Positions 1 through 10,312 of a stretch of DNA of 64,000 nucleotides are shown here, piece after piece. Where the stretch lies: the NCBI GenBank assembly GCA_037389465.1, contig JAZARR010000179.1:6538001-6602000 (forward strand), read 5' to 3'. The notes under the pieces are model-generated. The model was given only the letters and a program-made list of their open reading frames with translations. It was not told where the DNA came from and ran no database searches. Position numbers and translations under genes: made by a program. How positions within the stretch are numbered: position 1 is the stretch's first letter; each line of letters begins with the position of its first letter. Origin of the DNA: Baylisascaris procyonis. Lineage: Eukaryota > Nematoda > Chromadorea > Rhabditida > Ascarididae.

Positions 1-1108
1 AATCCTACTATAAGTAGCGCGATAAAAAGGTAAACATAACGCAAAGGCTAAAAGATTTTAACGAAGAAATCCTAGTATAAGTAGCGCAATAAAATGGTAA
101 ACTTAGCGCAAAGATTGAGATTCTGGCGAAGAAATACTAATATCAATACCGTAATAAAATTATCCTTGTGCAGGTATCTTAGTATTTCTTCGTTAGAATT
201 TTTTAGTGTTCGCGCTAAATCTACCATTTTATTGCGCTACTTATACTAGGATTTCTTCATCTGAACCTTTTAGTCTTTGCACTAAATCTACCATTTTATT
301 GCGCTACTTATGCCAGGATTTCTTCATTCCCACCTTTTAGTCTTTGCGCTAAATCTACGATTTTATTGCGATATTTCAACTGTTATTTCTTCGTTAGAAT
401 CTTTCAGCCTCTGCGCTAAGTTTTCCACTTTATTGCGCTACTTGTACTCGGATTTCTTCATTAGAACGTTTTAGTCTTTGCGCTAAGTCTACCATTTTAT
501 CGCGCCACTTCTACTAGGATTTGTACGTTAGAATCTTTTAGCCTTTGCGCTAAGTGTACCATTTTATTGCGCTACCTGTACTAGTATTTTTTCATTAGAA
601 CCTTTTAGTCTATGCGCTAAGTTTACCATTTTATTGCACTGCTTACACTAGTATTTCTTTTTTAGAATGTTTTAGTTTCTGCGATAAGTTTACCATTTCC
701 TTGCGGCTCTAATGCTAATATTTCTTCGTTAGAATCTTTTACTGTATGTGCTAGGTTTACCATTTTGTTACTATGGTTATACTATTTATTCGTTAGAATC
801 TTTTGCTCTTTGCGCTAAGTTTATCATTTTTTTTGGAGTACTTATACTAGTATTTCTTGTTAGAATCTTTTAGTCTATGAGGTTTACCATTTCATTACAG
901 CAGTTATACTAGTATTTCTTTGGTACAATCTTTTTTTATTTTATTAGGGTACTTAAGCTTGTGTTTCTTCGTTAGAATCTTTTAGTCTATCGGGTATAAC
1001 GTTTTATTGCGGCACTTCTTCTAGTATTTCTTCATTAGAATCTTTTAGTCTGTTAGGTTTACCATTTTATTACGGTATTTACCCCAGTATTTTCTTGTTT
1101 AGAATCTT
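1..1108. repeat. 67-bp satellite array, segment 1 (starts outside the window)
   Basis: Diverged tandem copies of a ~67-bp unit. The plus-sense form runs TTTTATTGCG, CTACTTATAC, TAGGATTTCT, TCGTTAGAAT, CTTTTAGTCT, TTGCGCTAAG, TTTACCA. About the first 150 bases carry the unit inverted; it flips near 165-185 through a spacer containing TTATCCTTGTGC and stays plus-sense to the linker at 1109. Units drift (GCGC to GCGG, TTAGAATC to TTAGAACC), and those near the linker are shorter and more degenerate. The segment is nearly identical to 15205-16312, an offset of 15204. No gene is seen. Confidence 0.9.
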
Positions 1109-1680
1109 TTAGGCAATCTTAAATGTTATTCATTTTGTTTCTATGCGTTTTACGATCAAACGTAGGTCATACAAATATTGCTCTACTCGCGATCATACAG
1201 TTGCATCTATGCCTTTAACATTGACCCTTGCGCACTTATTGATTACTAATCACCATTACCCTTCGTGTCGATTGCGCGTCTCGTGATTTCATTCTTTAAG
1301 CTATACGATTATGAGGCTTGTTATTTTTGGATTTGTTTAACTTATTTTGCCTTTCAAATATATTCTGAATATAGCCTGGTTTTTATACTGAATCTTTCGG
1401 TTACACCGTCTTTACACTTTGCTTTTCTTTTATTATGGCTCATTCTCGAGTTTTTTATAACTGTTTATCTTCGTTTTTTAATATAACTTTCCCCACGACT
1501 TTTCACATATTTTTATTGGCGTGTTTACTCAAAAACTTTTTATCTTCCTTAGTTTTAATTAATTAAGGATTTTCATGGCTATCACCAACATAATTATTTA
1601 ATAATACGGCTTTAATTTTTTATTTCATTTTATTTTATTTACTCTAATAAATCGATTTTGGTTTCCACTAAATAGCAAGC
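1109..1680 (+). repeat. Composite linker, module b, copy 1
   Basis: A non-tandem block beginning AATCTTAAATGTTATTC directly after the last satellite unit and ending near CTAAATAGCA. Copies in the same orientation start at about 7228, 16313 and 25747. It contains a 73-codon open frame (1265-1486, no ATG, hydrophobic, AT-driven) that is identical at 16469-16690 and close at 7382-7603, but the fourth copy does not keep it in the same form. I do not regard it as a gene. The block joins module c directly, without the 1.2-kb module e present in copies 2 and 4. Confidence 0.85.
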
Positions 1681-2127
1681 GCCTTAATCATGTGTGTAGC
1701 TGTAATGTGCATATCTCGCTGGTTTTCGAGTTATAATACTAGAGATGCAATCTTTAGTATCGCTTTATACTGGACACTGCTGCAGCCGGCTGCAAAATCA
1801 GATGTTTAATCCGCGAGGCTGCATCCATCAAACTTTTTTTGTCTCACTTCCCATTAGGGAGGTTTGTTTTTGAAATGCCTGCTTTCCCCTACAAGTGGAG
1901 TCGATTTTCCGGAACGGAGAGCCGGGCTGTGCTGTGAGTCGTATGCTCGTGAATTGACCTCTTAACATCGCTAAGAACGTGACATTGTTACTAAATGTAC
2001 TCAAGTTTGGGATTTTGAAGCCGTCTAAGTTTTGTTAACCGGATAGTGTTGATACATGTAGTCTTGTAATAAGACTTGACATTATGAAGCAGATCGTGGG
2101 CTGGCTTCTTTTGTGGGGAGGTCTCCC
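1681..2127 (+). repeat. Composite linker, module c, copy 1
   Basis: Conserved block starting GCCTTAATCATGTGTG and ending near ATCGTGGGCTGGCTTCT. It includes the perfect palindrome GCAGCCGGCTGC (about 1782-1793), a T-run (1832-1841, here interrupted by a C) and the small inverted repeat CTTCCC-ATTA-GGGAGG. Homologous blocks lie at about 9023-9464, 16885-17320 and 27508-27945. No coding frame is shared by all copies. Confidence 0.85.
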
Positions 2128-2845
2128 ATCTGATTAGACGTTGGAATAGCGTCCCATCTGGTTAGGCGTGAGAATGCCCCCCCACTGATTACATGCATGT
2201 TTGAATCACGCCCATCTGATTAGTTGTTTCAATGGGGTCCCATTTGATCAGGTGTTTTCATGGGGTCTCACCTGATTAGGTGTTTGAATGGCATCCCATC
2301 TGATTAGGTGTTTGAATTACGTCCCATTTGATTAGGCGTTCGAATAGCACAGCTGATGAGATGGGACGCTATTCGAACACCTGAGCAGACGGGATGCCAT
2401 TCGAACACCTGATCAAATGGGACTCTATTGAAATACTTAACTAGATGGGACGCTATTCGAACACCTGACCAGGTGGGGCGCGATTCAAACACCCAAGAGA
2501 TGGGACGCCTTCCAAACATCTAACCAGACCGGAAGCTATTGGAACACCTAATGAGACGGGACGGTATTCAAACATCTGATCGGATGGGACGAGATTCAAA
2601 GGCCTAACCAAATGGGACGCCATTCAAATACCTCATCAAATGGGACGCCATCCGAACACCTAACCAGATGCGACGCTATTCAAACAGCTAATCAGATGGG
2701 ACGCCATTCAAACACCTAACCACATGGGACGCTATTCGAACACCTGATCAGATGGGACGCCATTAAAACATGTAACCAGATGAGTCGCCATTCGGACACC
2801 TTATCAGATGCGGCGTTATTCGAACACCTGATCAAACGGGACCGT
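2128..2845. repeat. 28-bp minisatellite, copy 1, strand-inverting
   Basis: Tandem ~28-bp units reading ATGGGACGCCATTCAAACACCTAATCAG in the right part (from about 2350) and the reverse complement, CCCATCTGATTAGGTGTTTGAATGG, in the left part (2140-2345). The array therefore forms an imperfect palindrome centred near 2350. The open frame on the minus strand (2304-2519) is repeat-derived and not a gene. Confidence 0.9.
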
Positions 2846-5800
2846 TGTTACCGTGCTTATACTAGTACTTCTTGGTTACAATGTTTCAGCCTGTTAGGTT
2901 TGCCATTTTATTACGGTATTTACAATAGTATCTCTTCTTAGAATCTTTTCGTCTATGAGTTTACCGTTTTATTATGAAACTTATACTAGTATTTCTTCGT
3001 TGGAATTTTTAGTCTCTGCGCTAGGTTACCATTTTATTGCGGTATTTATACTAGTATTTCTTTCTTAGAATCTTTTAGTCTATGCGCTAAGTATACCTTT
3101 TTATTGCGGTGTCTGTACCATCATTTCTTCGACTGAACCTTTTACCATCTGCGCTAAGTTTACCACTTTTTGCGGTGTTTATACTACTATTTCTTCCGTA
3201 GAATCTTTTAGTCTCCCCGATAGGTTTACCATTTTATTGCGGTGCTTATACTAGTGTTTCTTCGTTAGCATTTTTTGCACCGTAATAGAATATAAGCACT
3301 GCAATAAAATGATAAATTTAGCGCAAAGGCTAAAAGATTCTAACGAAGAAGTCCTTGCATAAGTAGCGCAATAAAATGTTAATCCTAGAACATACACTAA
3401 AAGGTTCTAACGAAGAAATCCTAGTATAAGTGGCGCAATAAAATGGTAAACTTGGCGCAAGGGCTAAAAGATTCTAACGAAGAAATCCTAGCATAAGTGG
3501 CGCAATAAAATGTTACACTTAGCGCAATGAATAAAAGATTCTGGCGAAGAAATACTAATATCAGTACTGTAATAAAATGGTCCTTGTGCTAGTGTTTTAG
3601 TATTTCTTCATTAGAAACTTTAAGCCTCTGCGCTAAGTTTACCATTTTATTGCGGTATTTATACTAGCGTTTCTTCCTTAGAATCTTTTAGTCTCCGCGA
3701 TAGGTTTATCATTTTATTGCCGTGCTTATACTAGTGTTTCTTCGTTAGTATCTTTTTGCACCGTGATAGAATATAAGCACTGCAATAAAATGATAAACTT
3801 AGCGCAAAAACTAACAGATTGTAACGAAGAATTCCTTGCATAAGTAGCGCAATAAAACGTTAATCCCAGAACATACACTAAAAGGTTCTAACGAAGAAAT
3901 GCTTGTATAAGTGGCGCGATAAAATGGTAAACTTAACGCAAACACTAAAAGATTCTAACGAAGAAATCCTAGTATAAGTAGCGCAATAAAATGGTAAACT
4001 TAGCGCAAAAACTAACAGATTGTAACGAAGAAGTCCTTGCATAAGTAGCGCAATAAAATGTTAATCCTAGAACATACACTAAAAGGATTTAACGAAGAGA
4101 TCCTTGTATAAAGCGCAATAAAATGTTAAACCTAGAACATACACTAAAAGATTCTAAGGAAGAAATCCTAATGTAAGTAGCGCAATAACATGGTAAACTT
4201 AGCGCAAGGGCTAGAAGATTCTGACGAAGAAATACTAATATCAGTACCGTAATAAAATGGACCTTGTGCTGGCATTTTAGTATTTCTTCGTTAGAACCTT
4301 TTAGTCTTTGCGCTAATTCTACCATTTTATTGCGCTGCTTATACCAGCATTTCTTCGTTAGAATCTTTTAGTCTTAGAGCTAAATCTACCATTTTATTGC
4401 GCTGCTTATGCCAGGATTTCTTCGTTAGAATCTTTTAGTCTTTGCGCTAAGTTTTTCATTTTATTGCGCTACTTATACTAGGATTTCTTCATTAGATCCT
4501 TTTAGTCTTTGCCCTAAATCTACCATCTTATTGCGCTACTTATACCATGATTTCTTCGTTACAATCTTTTAGTCTTTGCGCTAAATCTACCATTTTATTG
4601 CATTACTTATAATGGGATTTCTTGGTTAGAACCTTTTAGTCTATGCGACAGGTTTACCATTTGATTGCGGCTCAAATGCTAGTATTTCTTCGACAGAATC
4701 TTTTACCCTCTGCGCTAAGTTTACCATTTTATTGCGGTATTTATACTAGTCTTTCTTCCTTAGAATCTTTTAGTCTCCGCGATAGGTTTATCATTTTATT
4801 GCGGTGCTTATACTAGTGTTTCTTCGTTAGTATCTTTTTGCACCGTAATACAATATAAGCACTGGAATAAACTGATAAACTTAGCGCAAAAACTAACAGA
4901 TTGTAACGAAGGAGTCCTTGCATAAGTAGCGCAATAAAATGTTAGTCCTAGAACATACACTATAATGTTGTAACGAAGAAGTCCTTGTATAACTAGGGCA
5001 ATAAAATGGTAAACTTGGCTCAAAGGCTGAAAGGTTCTAACGAAGAAATCCTTGTATAAGTAGCGCGATAAAATGGTAAACTTGGCGCAGAGGCTAAAAG
5101 ATTCTAACGAAGAAATCCTTGTATAACTAGCGCAATAAAATGGTAAACTTGGCGCAGAGGCTAAAGATTCTGACGAAGAGATACTAATATCAGTACCGTA
5201 ATAACATTATCCTTGTGCTGGTATTTTAGTGTTTCTTCGTTAGAATTTTTTAGTGTTCGCGCTAAATCTACCATCCTATTGCGCTACTTATACTAGGATT
5301 TCCTCATTAGAACCTTCTAGTCTTTGCGCTAATTCTATCATTTTATTGCGGTATTTGTACCATTATTTCTTCGTTAGAATATTTTAGTCTCTGGGATAAG
5401 TTTTCCATTTCATTGCGGCTCAAATACTACTATTTCTTCCGCAGAATCTTTTAGCCTCTGCGCTAAGTTTACCATTTCATTGGGCTATTTATACTAGTAT
5501 TTCTTCCTTAGAATCTTTTAGTCTCCGCGATAGGTTTACCATTTTATTGCAATGCTTCTACTTGTGTTTCTTCCTTAGTATCTTTTTGCACCGTAACAGA
5601 ATATAAGCACTGCAATAAAATCATAAACTTAGCGCAAATTCTAAAAGGTTATAACGAAGAAATCCTCGTATAAGTAGCGCGATAAAATGGTACACTTAGC
5701 GCAGAGGCTAAAAGATTCTGGCGAAGAAATACTAATATCACTCCCGTAATAAAATTATCCTTGTGCTGGTATTTTAGTATTTCTTCGTTAGAATTCTTTA

Positions 5801-7227
5801 GTGTTCGCGCTAAATCTACCATTTTATTGCGCTACTTATAGTAGGATTTCTTCATTACCACCTTTTTCTTTGCGCTATATCTACCATTTTATTGCGGTAT
5901 TTGTACTGTTATTTCTTCGTTAGAATGTTTTAGTCTCTGCGGTTTTGTCTCTGCGGTAAGTTTACCACTTTATTGCCGCTCAAATACTAGTATTTCTTCG
6001 ACCGAATCTTTTAGCCTCTGCGCTAAGTCTACCATTTTATTGCGGTATTTATACTAGTATTTCTTCCTTAGAATCTTTTATTCTCCGCGATAGGTTTACC
6101 ATTTTATTGCAGTGCTTACACTAGTATTTCTTCCTTAGTATCTTTTTGCACCTTAATAGAATATAAGCACTGCAATAAAATGGTTAACTTAGCGCAAAAA
6201 CTAGCAGATTGTAACGAAGAAGTCCTTGCATAAGTGGCGCAATAAAATGTTAATCCTAGAACATACACTAAAAGGTTCTAACGAAGAAATCCTTATATAA
6301 GTAGCGCGATAAAATGGTAAACTTAGCGCAAAGGTAAAAGATTCTAGCGAAGAAATCCTACTATAAATAGCGCGATAAAAAGGTAAACATAACGCAAAGA
6401 CTGATATATTCTGACGAAGAAATACTAATATCTGTACCGTAATAAAATGGTCCTTGTGCTGGTATTTTAGTATTTGTTCGTTAGAACCTTTTAGTCTTTG
6501 CGCTAAGTTTACCATTTTATTGCGTATTTATACTAGTATTTCTTCCTTAGAATCTTTTAGTCGTCTCCGCGGTAGGTTTACCATTTTATTGCAGTGCCTA
6601 TACTAGTGTTTCTTCGTTCGTATCTTTTTGCACCGTAATAGAATATAAGCACCGCAATAAAATGGTTAACATAGCGCAAAAACTAAGTGATTGTAACGAA
6701 GAAGTCCTTGCATAATTGGCGCGATAAAATGGTACACTTTGCGCAAATTCTAAAAGGTTCTAACGAAGAAATCCTATTATAAGTGGCGCAATATAATGGT
6801 ACACTTAGCGCAATGACTAAAAGATTCTGGCGAAGAAATACTAATATCAGTACTGTAATAAAATGGTCCTTGTGCTAGTGTTTTAGTATTTCTTCTTTCA
6901 GCCTCTGCGCTAAGTTTGCCATTTGATTGCGGTATTTCTACTAGGACTTCTTCATTAGAACCTTTTAGTCTTTGCGCTAAATCTACCATTTTATTGCGCT
7001 ACTTGTACTGACACTTCTTCATTAGAACGTTTTACTCTTTGCGCTAAGTTTACCATTTTATTGCGCTACTTATACTAGGATTTCTTCATCAGAATCTTTA
7101 AGCCTCTCCGATAACTTTACCATTTTATTGCGGCATTTATAGTAATATTTCTTGTTAGAATCTTTTAGTCTATTAGGTTTACTCTATTAGGGTACTTGCA
7201 GTAGTATTTTCTTGGTTAGAATCTTTT
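2846..7227. repeat. 67-bp satellite array, segment 2, strand-flipping
   Basis: About 4.4 kb of the 67-bp unit. Plus-sense runs switch to minus-sense through a junction containing TTTTTGCACCGTAATAGAAT (near 3271, 3755, 4838, 5585, 6147, 6628). They switch back through a junction containing AAATGGTCCTTGTGCT or a variant (near 3580, 4258, 5205, 5755, 6450, 6865). The two junction types alternate. Short open frames in the segment encode repeat peptides only. Confidence 0.9.
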
Positions 7228-7790
7228 AGCGAATCTTAAATGTTATTCGTTTTGTTTCTATACGTTTTACGATCAAACGTAGGTCATACAAATATTGCTC
7301 TACTCGCGATCATACTCTTGCATCTATGCCGTTAACATTGACCCTTGCGCACTTATTGATTACTAATCACCATTACCCTTCGTGTCGATTGCGCGTCTTG
7401 TGCTTTCATTCTTTAAGCTATACGATTATCAGGCTTGTTATTTTTGGATTTGTTTAACTTATTTTGCTTTTCAAATATATTCTGAATATACCCTGGTTTT
7501 TATACTCAATGTTTCGGTTGCACCGCTTTTACACTTTGCTTTTCTTTTATTATGGCTTATTCTCGAGTTTTTTATAACTTTTTATGTTCGTTTTTTAATA
7601 TAACTTTCTACACGACTTTTCACATATTTTTTTGGCGTATTCACTCAAATACGTTTTATCTTTCTTAGCTTTAATTAATTAAGAATTTTCATGGCTATCA
7701 CCAACATAATTATTTAATAATAAGGCTTTAATTTTTTATTTCATTTTATTTTATTTACTCTAATAAATCGATTTTGCTTTCCAGTAAATA
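7228..7790 (+). repeat. Composite linker, module b, copy 2
   Basis: Second copy of the block beginning AATCTTAAATGTTATTC, with point differences from copy 1. The 73-codon hydrophobic frame seen in copy 1 is retained at 7382-7603. It ends at TAAATAGCACTTG, the point where copies 1 and 3 are deleted and copies 2 and 4 continue into module e. Confidence 0.85.
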
Positions 7791-9022
7791 GCACTTGATT
7801 TTATATTTATTTTTAATACAGTCATGCTTATACATACTAATATTTATCTTTTTGTTCATTAGAATTCATTTTTATATAATACTTCAAATTTTAGGGTAAT
7901 TATATTTTAACAGTTAAGTACGTCTATATGCATGAAGTTTGTTGGGCAGTTGAGGTTATATTAGTTGGTGTGAAACGTTTTTACTGCGCGTTAGCGTTTA
8001 GTGCGTTATTATTGTTGTTCTTTTTACCGTAAGCTATCCCCTCGATATTGGGCTACAAACTTTTCTTGCAGAGACTGGAAATGGAACAGCTCAATGGTAG
8101 TTTCGGCTTGTGTTCTGCTGCCGAAACGGTCGTTTTGAAGAAAAGGAAGGAAGCGAACTCCGTCGATGAGGTCGGTGCCATTTTCTGTAACTTTTGAATT
8201 TATCATGCATTTTTTTTAATATAAGTTTTATCTGGTGTTTCTTTTCCATTTCTTTTCCTTTTCATTTCTCCCTCTCTCTCTCTGTTTGTCTACACCCATC
8301 AGCTCTCATTTATGCTGTTCGGGTTGCTAAAGGATGAATGTTCCTTGACCGGTTCGTTTAATTAATATATGAGTTCATTAATGCGCGTACTTACTTACTG
8401 CGATATAAAAGCGATTGCTGAGATGAGCAAAATGCCAAAGCGCAACTTCTGCTCATCGTCATCGTTGTTTATTTATTTCAAGCGTAATGTTTATATTTCT
8501 ACCATTCGACGTCCGATTTCTATTTGCTGGACGGTGGAGCATTTTTAAGCTTTGAGAATAGTTCAGGAACTGCAGATTTATGCGGCTTGCGTCTGTAAGG
8601 TTCGACCTCAGGTCGTTCCGGATAAGAGCTAAGAAATGTGAACTTGTGGGCTAATTTCTTTTCGCATCACTTGTAATCAAGGACATTTTTTTGATTTTAA
8701 TTTTCTTTTTTTAATTTAAGACACATCGAATTAAGACACAATTTTAATCAAAGACACATCAAATTTTAATTTTCTTAATTTTTAACTTTGATTTTACTTT
8801 CTTGTAATCAAAGACATTTCACATTTTAATCAAAGACTCAATTTTTCAATGATATTTTTTTATGAATACTTATATGATTTTTTCGATGCTGTTAATTAAA
8901 ACCCAGCTGTAACCTCAGTTGGTAAAGTTTAGACATCAGTACAGCTTGAAGGATATTCGCTTTTACAGTGAATTTATAGAATCCACCTTCCCTTGCATTC
9001 TGCAAACATATTTGCAAAGTGC
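7791..9022 (+). repeat. Composite linker, module e, copy 2 (about 1.2 kb)
   Basis: Present in full only here and at 26311-27507. Both copies share a GC-richer patch (about 8040-8200 here) with a protein-like minus-strand frame at 8024-8206. The fourth copy breaks that frame with stops, so any coding role is decayed or chance. A CT-rich tract lies near 8265-8282. The 8640-8870 stretch is low-complexity, built from words such as AAGACACA and TTTTAATC, and replaces unique sequence found in copy 4. Confidence 0.75.
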
Positions 9023-9464
9023 AAGCGCCTTAATCATGTGTATTGCTGTATTATGCATATCTCGCTGATTTTCGGGTTATAATACTAGAGATGCAATGTT
9101 TATTATCGCTTGATACTGGACACTGCTGCAGCCGGCTGCAAAATCAGATGTTTAATCCGCGAGGCTGCATCCATCAAATTTTTTTTGTCTCACTTCCCAT
9201 TAGGGAGGTTTGTTTTTGAAATGCCTGCTTTCCCTTACAAGTGGAGTCGGTTTTCCGGAACGGAGAACCGGGCTGTGCTGTGAGTCGTATGCTCATGAAT
9301 TGACCTCTTAACATCGCTAAGAACGTGACATTGTTACTAAATGTACTCAAATTTCGAATTTCGAAGCTGATAAATTTTTTTAACCAGGTAGTGTTGATAC
9401 ATGTAGTCTTGTAATAAGACTTGACATTATGAAGCAGATCGTGGGCTGGCTTCTATTGTGAGAG
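9023..9464 (+). repeat. Composite linker, module c, copy 2
   Basis: Second copy of the GCCTTAATCATG block, with the GCAGCCGGCTGC palindrome (about 9127-9138), an uninterrupted AATTTTTTTTG tract (9177-9187) and the CTTCCC-ATTA-GGGAGG inverted repeat just after it. It differs from copies 1 and 3 in the CTCAAATTTCGAATTTCGAAG stretch near 9345. Confidence 0.85.
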
Positions 9465-10312
9465 GTCTCCCATCTGATTAGATGTTCGAATAGCGTCCCA
9501 TCTTATTAGGCTTTCGAATAGCACACCTAATGAGATGGGACGCATTCTCAACACCTAATCCTCTGGGATGCCATTCAAACACCTAATCAGATGGGACGCC
9601 ATTCGGACACCTGATCAGATGGGACGGCATTCTAACACCTAACCAGACCGGAAGCTATTGGAACACCTAACCAGACGGGACGGTATTCAAACATCTGATC
9701 GGATGGAACGCCATCCGAAGACATGATCAGATGGGATGTCATTCAGAGGTCTAATCAAATGGGACGCCATTCACGTACCTCATCACATGGTACGTCATCC
9801 TAACACTAACCAGATGCGACGTTATTCGAACATCTGACCAGATGGGACGCTATTCCAACACCTAATCGGATGTCACGAGATGCAAAGGCCTAATCAAATG
9901 GGACACCATTTAAATACCTGATCAGATGGGACGCCATCCTAACACTAACCAGATGCGACGTTATTCGAACATCTGACCAGATGGGACGCCATTCCAACAC
10001 CTAATCGGATGTCACGAGATGCAAAGGCCTAATCAAATGGGACGCCATTCACATACCTCATCAGATGGTACGCCATCCTAACACCTAACCAGATCCGACG
10101 CTATTCGAACACCGGATCAGATGGGACACTATTCCAACACCTAATCGGATGGGACGAGGTGCAAAGGCCTAATCAAATGGGACACCATTTAAATACCTGG
10201 TCAGATGGGACGCCATCCTAACACCTAACCAGATGCGACGTTATTCGAACATCTGACCAGATGGGACGCTATTCCAACACCTAATCGGATGTTCGAACAC
10301 CTGATCAGATGA
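9465..10312. repeat. 28-bp minisatellite, copy 2
   Basis: Same 28-bp family as 2128-2845, with the strand switch at about 9515-9530. From about 9810 it is organised in ~139-bp higher-order repeats recognisable by AGATGCGACGTTATTCG and GATGTCACGAGATGCAAAGG. There are fewer of these blocks than in copy 3. Confidence 0.88.

Noticed and set aside
1265..1486. 73-codon hydrophobic frame conserved in linkers 1-3
   Set aside because: No ATG, AT-driven hydrophobicity, and conservation explained by recent duplication; copy 4 loses it.
2128..2845. Nematode telomere repeat (TTAGGC)
   Set aside because: ATTAGGTG and GCCTAA words occur only within the 28-bp unit; no true TTAGGC tandem tract exists in the window.
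4089..4325. Many 60-104-codon frames in the satellite arrays (MVDLAQRLKGSNEE type)
   Set aside because: All encode the 67-bp unit, mixing plus and minus orientations across the junctions; not genes.
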